Origin: Gaeumannomyces sp. JS-464
Lineage: Eukaryota; Ascomycota; Sordariomycetes; Magnaporthales; Magnaporthaceae
Direction: 5' to 3'
NCBI GenBank assembly: GCA_002197995.1
Contig: NGZR01000002.1
Span: 8,928,001-8,992,000, forward strand
Length of the DNA: 64,000 bases
The notes below the pieces were generated by a model. The model had not been told where the DNA came from. It worked only from the letters and a program-made list of their open reading frames with translations, and ran no database searches. Of this stretch, positions 60,155 through 64,000 are shown in pieces. Position numbers and translations under genes: made by a program. Within the stretch, counting starts at the first letter, position 1; the number at the start of each line of letters is the position of its first letter.

Positions 60155-61471
60155 GCATCACACCACTCCAATCACTGCTTTGCGACGGTGGATATACAGA
60201 CTAACTGCTTGCACCCCAGTCCATGTTGCCTTTTCTCTCTCCCATCATCGGCCCCCGACAGCCGCTCGGCATCCGTCGTCCTCCTCTGTCCACTAGGTCA
60301 CCAATTCCTGTCACCACCATGACTCGCGCAGGGATTGGTGAGCAATGAAGAAGGGAAGGTGTCCTCGGAGGTGTTCTTTGTCTGATCGACGCGCAAACAG
60401 GGGGAGCTATCTGGCGGAGGAGCCGCGGGTCCCAGTGTGGGTTCTGGTTGGTTGCGAGATTTCCCATCTCGCACCGCCGGCCCCCGCCACCCTGAGCTTA
60501 TTTCGATATCAGAGAATCCGGGTGTGGATATGCCTCTCAGGGATCATGAGTGTTGTTTCTTTTGCAGTGCACTCCGCGTAAAATAGATAACTTTCATGAT
60601 CCGTCAGAGGTGGATGTATGTGTGGTATGTTGGTCAGTTCCCTCGTGTTCCGATAGTATATAACATACGACCTCGCGCTGGCCTCATCCACGAGTGAGGC
60701 CGTCGGGCTGCTTGTCGTGGCTCAACGCCGGTCAGGGCTTCTCCTTGTCCAGATTCTCAATGCTGGGACGAGTGAGACATGCGGCAACGGCATGATGTGA
60801 GCTGCAAAGGCCGCAGGCTTCTTCCCTCCCGGCGATCCGCCACCGGACAAACATGCCACCCTCCCCAGAGGTCCGGCACCGGGTGCTCCCTCCGGATTGC
60901 GTTTCACTAGACGCTTCTCTTTTCCCTCTGCCGACCAAGTGCGACCGCGACAGACCATCCCATCCCAGCCGGCCTCGGAGGGGAAGGGGGTGGGTGTATT
61001 CTGTAGCCCGTCGTTGGGACGCACAACTGGGGCGCACTGTGGTTCACGCCCACCGAGAGTCAAAATGATTGAAGCTAGCTCCCTTCATCGTACTCGCCCG
61101 AATATGCTCCGACCATCCATGGCCGGCTCATCGTCTCGTTGACCAATTTTACTTTTTTTATTCCGATAAAAGACGGCACACCTGCCTGTCCGTCCCTTAT
61201 ACATACGGATAAGTGTTCCAAAACCTCCTCATGCTCTCTTAGGAAAGCGCCCAGCATGCGTCTGCATTGCGACGCGACGCTGGCTGTCCCGCGCGCCTCG
61301 AACCGCAGATGGAGCGCCAAGGTCCAAAAGGGATGGCGCGCTCTCGAAGAGGCTACGATTCCCGAACAGGCTCTGCCCTCTTGCCCTCATACTTCGCCAC
61401 CCAACGGGCCAGACGCGACGTGCGCTGTTATGCTGTTGCATCGCGTTCAAAAGCTGGCGTGGCATGCCTGG

Positions 61472-61571
61472 CACGTCGACCAAAAAAATAACACAAAGAT
61501 CATAGAGTACTGTGGATATTGTATACGTTATTTTTTTTTTTCCTTTTTTTTTTCCCCCTTTGGTCAACGTG
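61472..61571. mobile_element. Palindromic miniature element, copy B (100 bp)
   Basis: Starts CACGTCGACCAAAAAAATAA and ends TTTGGTCAACGTG. It is flanked by CCTGG on both sides (61467-61471 and 61572-61576). The core is more diverged than in A and C, and the right arm is expanded by T runs. Confidence 0.75.
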
Positions 61572-61606
61572 CCTGGTCTGTCGAGCCGCACACTTTTGCA
61601 GCCTCC

Positions 61607-61688
61607 CACATCGACCAAAAAATAACACGGACCATGGCCCACTGTAGATTTTGTATGAGATGGTCCGCATTTTTTCTTGGTCGACGTG
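61607..61688. mobile_element. Palindromic miniature element, copy C (82 bp)
   Basis: Starts CACATCGACCAAAAAATAAC and ends CTTGGTCGACGTG. The interior has CGGACCATGGCCCACTGTAG and a mirrored ATGGTCCG, matching the reverse complement of copy A nearly throughout. Flanks are CCTCC (61602-61606) and CCTCG (61689-61693), a direct repeat with one mismatch. It lies 35 bases from copy B. Confidence 0.75.
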
Positions 61689-63043
61689 CCTCGATCACCC
61701 GAGATTTTCTCTGCGTTTCTGGGTCAAAAAAGAGGGAAAAAAAAAAAAAAAAAGAATAACAAGATCCACGTATAGATGGCTCCTTTCGGGACTGATGCCC
61801 CTCAGGCTGACTGCATGCCGGAGCGTTCCTACTGGTGTGAGTGCTGGAGTGGCTTGCATGGGAAGCATGGAAACGTCGTTTCTCTGCTCTGCCCCGCCCC
61901 GAAGTGGGGGCCGGCGGGGCTCCCGCCCGGTGAAGAGGAATTGGCCAATCATCCCGTTCCGATGTGACACCAGCCTCAGCTGTGGCTGCCATTCGACCAC
62001 ATCCCCTCCAAGGCTGCCCCATGGGCTGTCGCGGAAGACGGCCGCGCGACGGATATCAGACAAGCGTCAAAATGGCCGCGCATTTTCCGAACCACCCATC
62101 TTTTCTGCTCCGAGATGCGATGCACCACAGGTGGGCGGCGGTCGCATACGACCGTCCCCTTCGGCGCTTCTCCTTTGCCTGTTTCCCCCTTCTGCAGGGC
62201 CACTATGGCGAACGCTATCGTGCAGCAACGGCAATCACGAGGGAAGGGGAGACCAGCGGTCCTGGTTGCGTGAGGGTGTGCACCAAGGTAGGTATGCGCA
62301 TGGGTTGCGTGTGCAAAAGGCGGCACCACACCAAGCACGGCACCCCGCGGGCCGTCATGTGGCCGGTCGTGACAGCGCATACCACTTTCCTACTGATGGC
62401 TCCGCCGCCGTGAGCAAGCGTTGCGTGCCCGCCGCTTGGTGGGCCGCGTGCACGCTCTGTTCTGTATCACCTACCAAGGCACGCTAGGTGTCTAGGTAGG
62501 TAGGTACCCAGCATGGCGGGCGCTGGCCAAGATGCAGGATGGCTCCCTAAAAAGGTATGCACACTGGGTGAGAGGCGATGCTCCGCCGAGAAGACCGGTG
62601 AGGAGGGTCATGTCTTCGGCTACGTGCTCGGGGTGCTGCCAGCGCCCGGCGGCCGCCCTCCGGCAATATCCCAAGGCCGGTTTACGGAGCAACGATCTCG
62701 ATGGCGCTGGAAAAGAACTAGCAGGCAGCGAAGCGGCTTTCCATGCTGGTAAATCCCGTTTCACCAACCTAAGCACCAAGGACCGAACCCTGCCTGCTTT
62801 GATGATTAGGGCCGAGGGGACGTCCCGCAAACGCAGGGCTCGAGCGATGATCAACGCACGCTAGAGAGCTGGACTAGAGGCAGAAGAGCGTAGGTCCCCT
62901 CCAAGTTGGAGTAACGAGCCAGTGGTGTGGCTCCCATCCAACCCGCATCTGAACCTTCCTATCTATCCTGTAAGGTGGTGTGGCTTGGTTTTGTGTGTCT
63001 AGTGTGGGTGGGTGGGTTGCAACGGCTGGCGCCAAGACAGATG

Positions 63044-63068
63044 AAAAAAAAAAAAAAAAAAAAAAAAA
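63044..63068. repeat. Run of 25 A
   Basis: Uninterrupted adenine run on the plus strand. It is not the tail of an element I can identify. Confidence 0.95.
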
Positions 63069-64000
63069 GCCCCATCGAGCCTCCGTGCCTCTCAACCAAC
63101 CTGCAAGGCAGCGCCTGGCCGTTGCATGGCAGCCATGGGTAGCACGGGCCCGGAGGAGCAGGAGCCAGAGTGCAGTCGGTGTGGGACGATTAGCGCCCCC
63201 GCCGATCGACACGGGGGCTTCCTTTCTCGGATGGCTGCTAGCCATTTCGATATTTCATTTCTTCGACATCGGTTTTGCATTGGCGAGCTGCGGCGCCAAT
63301 GATGGCGGCTTTCGCACCTTTCTCTGTGCCTTCCTGCAGACACACCCGAGCAGGCTCCCTGCCTGTCCGCCCCTCTCTTCCACGGCCCCGAAGCAAGCAG
63401 GACATCGTTGGCCTCTGCCGCCAGTGATGAGTGATGCTCTCCAGACTGGGGGTGGATTCTTCTTCCTGCTAGCGCTAGCCTTGCTCCCTTCATGCCCAGC
63501 CCCCGCTTATTGCACGCTGACCGCAGGAAGGAATGCCCTGGCGCGGGCGTGCCAAATGGTTCACGGTTTCACTAGGACAGCCCAGGTCTAGTCCGGTGGG
63601 AAAATCAAGGACGGGAAAACGTGCGTTGGGAGAAGTGTGAGCAACGTCGGATGTGAGTAGGCAGCCAAGGGGCTACCAAGGCATCATCAGGCCATGCCCC
63701 TGACCTTTTCTTTTTTTTCTTGCGCAGCAGCCCATCCTCGGCATGCAGATTCAGACGCAAAGAAAAGCAAATTCCAAGCACCGAAATGGGACAATCACCG
63801 CCTCCTCTCTGTCAGTTTCCCCGCAACACAGAGTGTTTCCCATGATCTATGCAACCTAGCGCTGCGGCATTGGGAGGAGCTGGGGAGGAAAAAGGGATGA
63901 GAAGAGAGGGGACGACTGGCAAAGCTCAGGCGGTTCTGCTACGGTCCAAGGAGGAAACTGGGTTATTCCCATCGGTGGTCCGACCCAAGCCGTGTTTCCA

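Larger units (their letters stand above)
54238..64000. other. 9.8-kb GC-rich region without a supported gene
   Basis: Upstream DNA of the GAC1-like gene and beyond. Frames are numerous but lack domains. Visible items are a CAG/GCC-rich patch (56565-56625), a CTG run (60105-60152), two miniature elements (61472-61571 and 61607-61688), GTAG simple repeats (about 62490-62505) and a 25-A run (63044-63068). The first 1-1.5 kb probably contains the promoter and leader of the GAC1-like gene. No RNA gene was recognised. Confidence 0.5.

Noticed and set aside
59874..60296. Poly-leucine frame
   Set aside because: It is generated by the (CTG)16 run and has no supporting context.
49801..61688. Miniature elements as solo LTRs or TRIMs, because of their 5-bp duplications
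   Set aside because: Their ends form an inverted repeat starting CAC, not TG...CA, and the whole unit is palindromic.

Overview
The window looks like a filamentous ascomycete nuclear chromosome, probably Sordariomycete-like. It has a repeat-rich, extremely AT-rich half (1 to about 33 kb) joined abruptly to a GC-rich half (about 33.9 to 64 kb). The AT-rich half carries the signature of repeat-induced point mutation (RIP). Old coding frames are full of TAA/TAG stops, replacements are of the G:C to A:T kind (His to Tyr, Asp to Asn, Trp to stop), and repeat copies differ mostly by transitions. The GC-rich half has short fungal introns with GT...AG ends and CTRAY-type branch points. I cannot name the species.

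AT-rich half. A Ty3/Gypsy chromovirus on the + strand (gypsy-1, about 1821-20622) has been interrupted three times. The insertions are a pogo-like DNA transposon (4796-6655, TA target site), a 5'-truncated LINE (7900-10326, minus strand, 16-bp target duplication) and a near full-length LINE of the same family (10542-17939, minus strand, another 16-bp duplication). Removing the three inserts and one copy of each target duplication leaves about 7.1 kb, a normal size for a chromovirus. In order it reads: LTR, Gag with zinc knuckle, reverse transcriptase, RNase H, integrase, chromodomain, LTR. A second Gypsy element on the minus strand (gypsy-2, about 22216-31075) carries an 18-bp minisatellite between RNase H and integrase. 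A second pogo-like element (32074-33911, minus strand) sits on the compositional border: its inner half is AT-rich and its outer half is GC-rich with largely open frames.

GC-rich half. Three protein genes are supported. They are a secreted protein with two cyanovirin-N homology (CVNH) domains (36605-38199, two introns), a serine peptidase S33 / prolyl aminopeptidase-like alpha/beta hydrolase (39267-40868, minus), and a GAC1-type glycogen-targeting regulatory subunit of protein phosphatase 1 with RVxF and CBM21 (51691-54237, minus, one intron). The last two carry five isolated one-base frameshifts and no nonsense mutations, which looks more like residual assembly indels than decay.

The remaining GC-rich DNA (33.9-36.6, 40.9-51.7 and 54.2-64.0 kb) has no gene I can defend. 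It holds homopolymer and triplet runs and a three-copy family of 82-100-bp palindromic miniature elements. These begin CACGTCGACCAA or a near variant and are flanked by 5-bp direct repeats. This family is the most interesting possibly undescribed item in the window.
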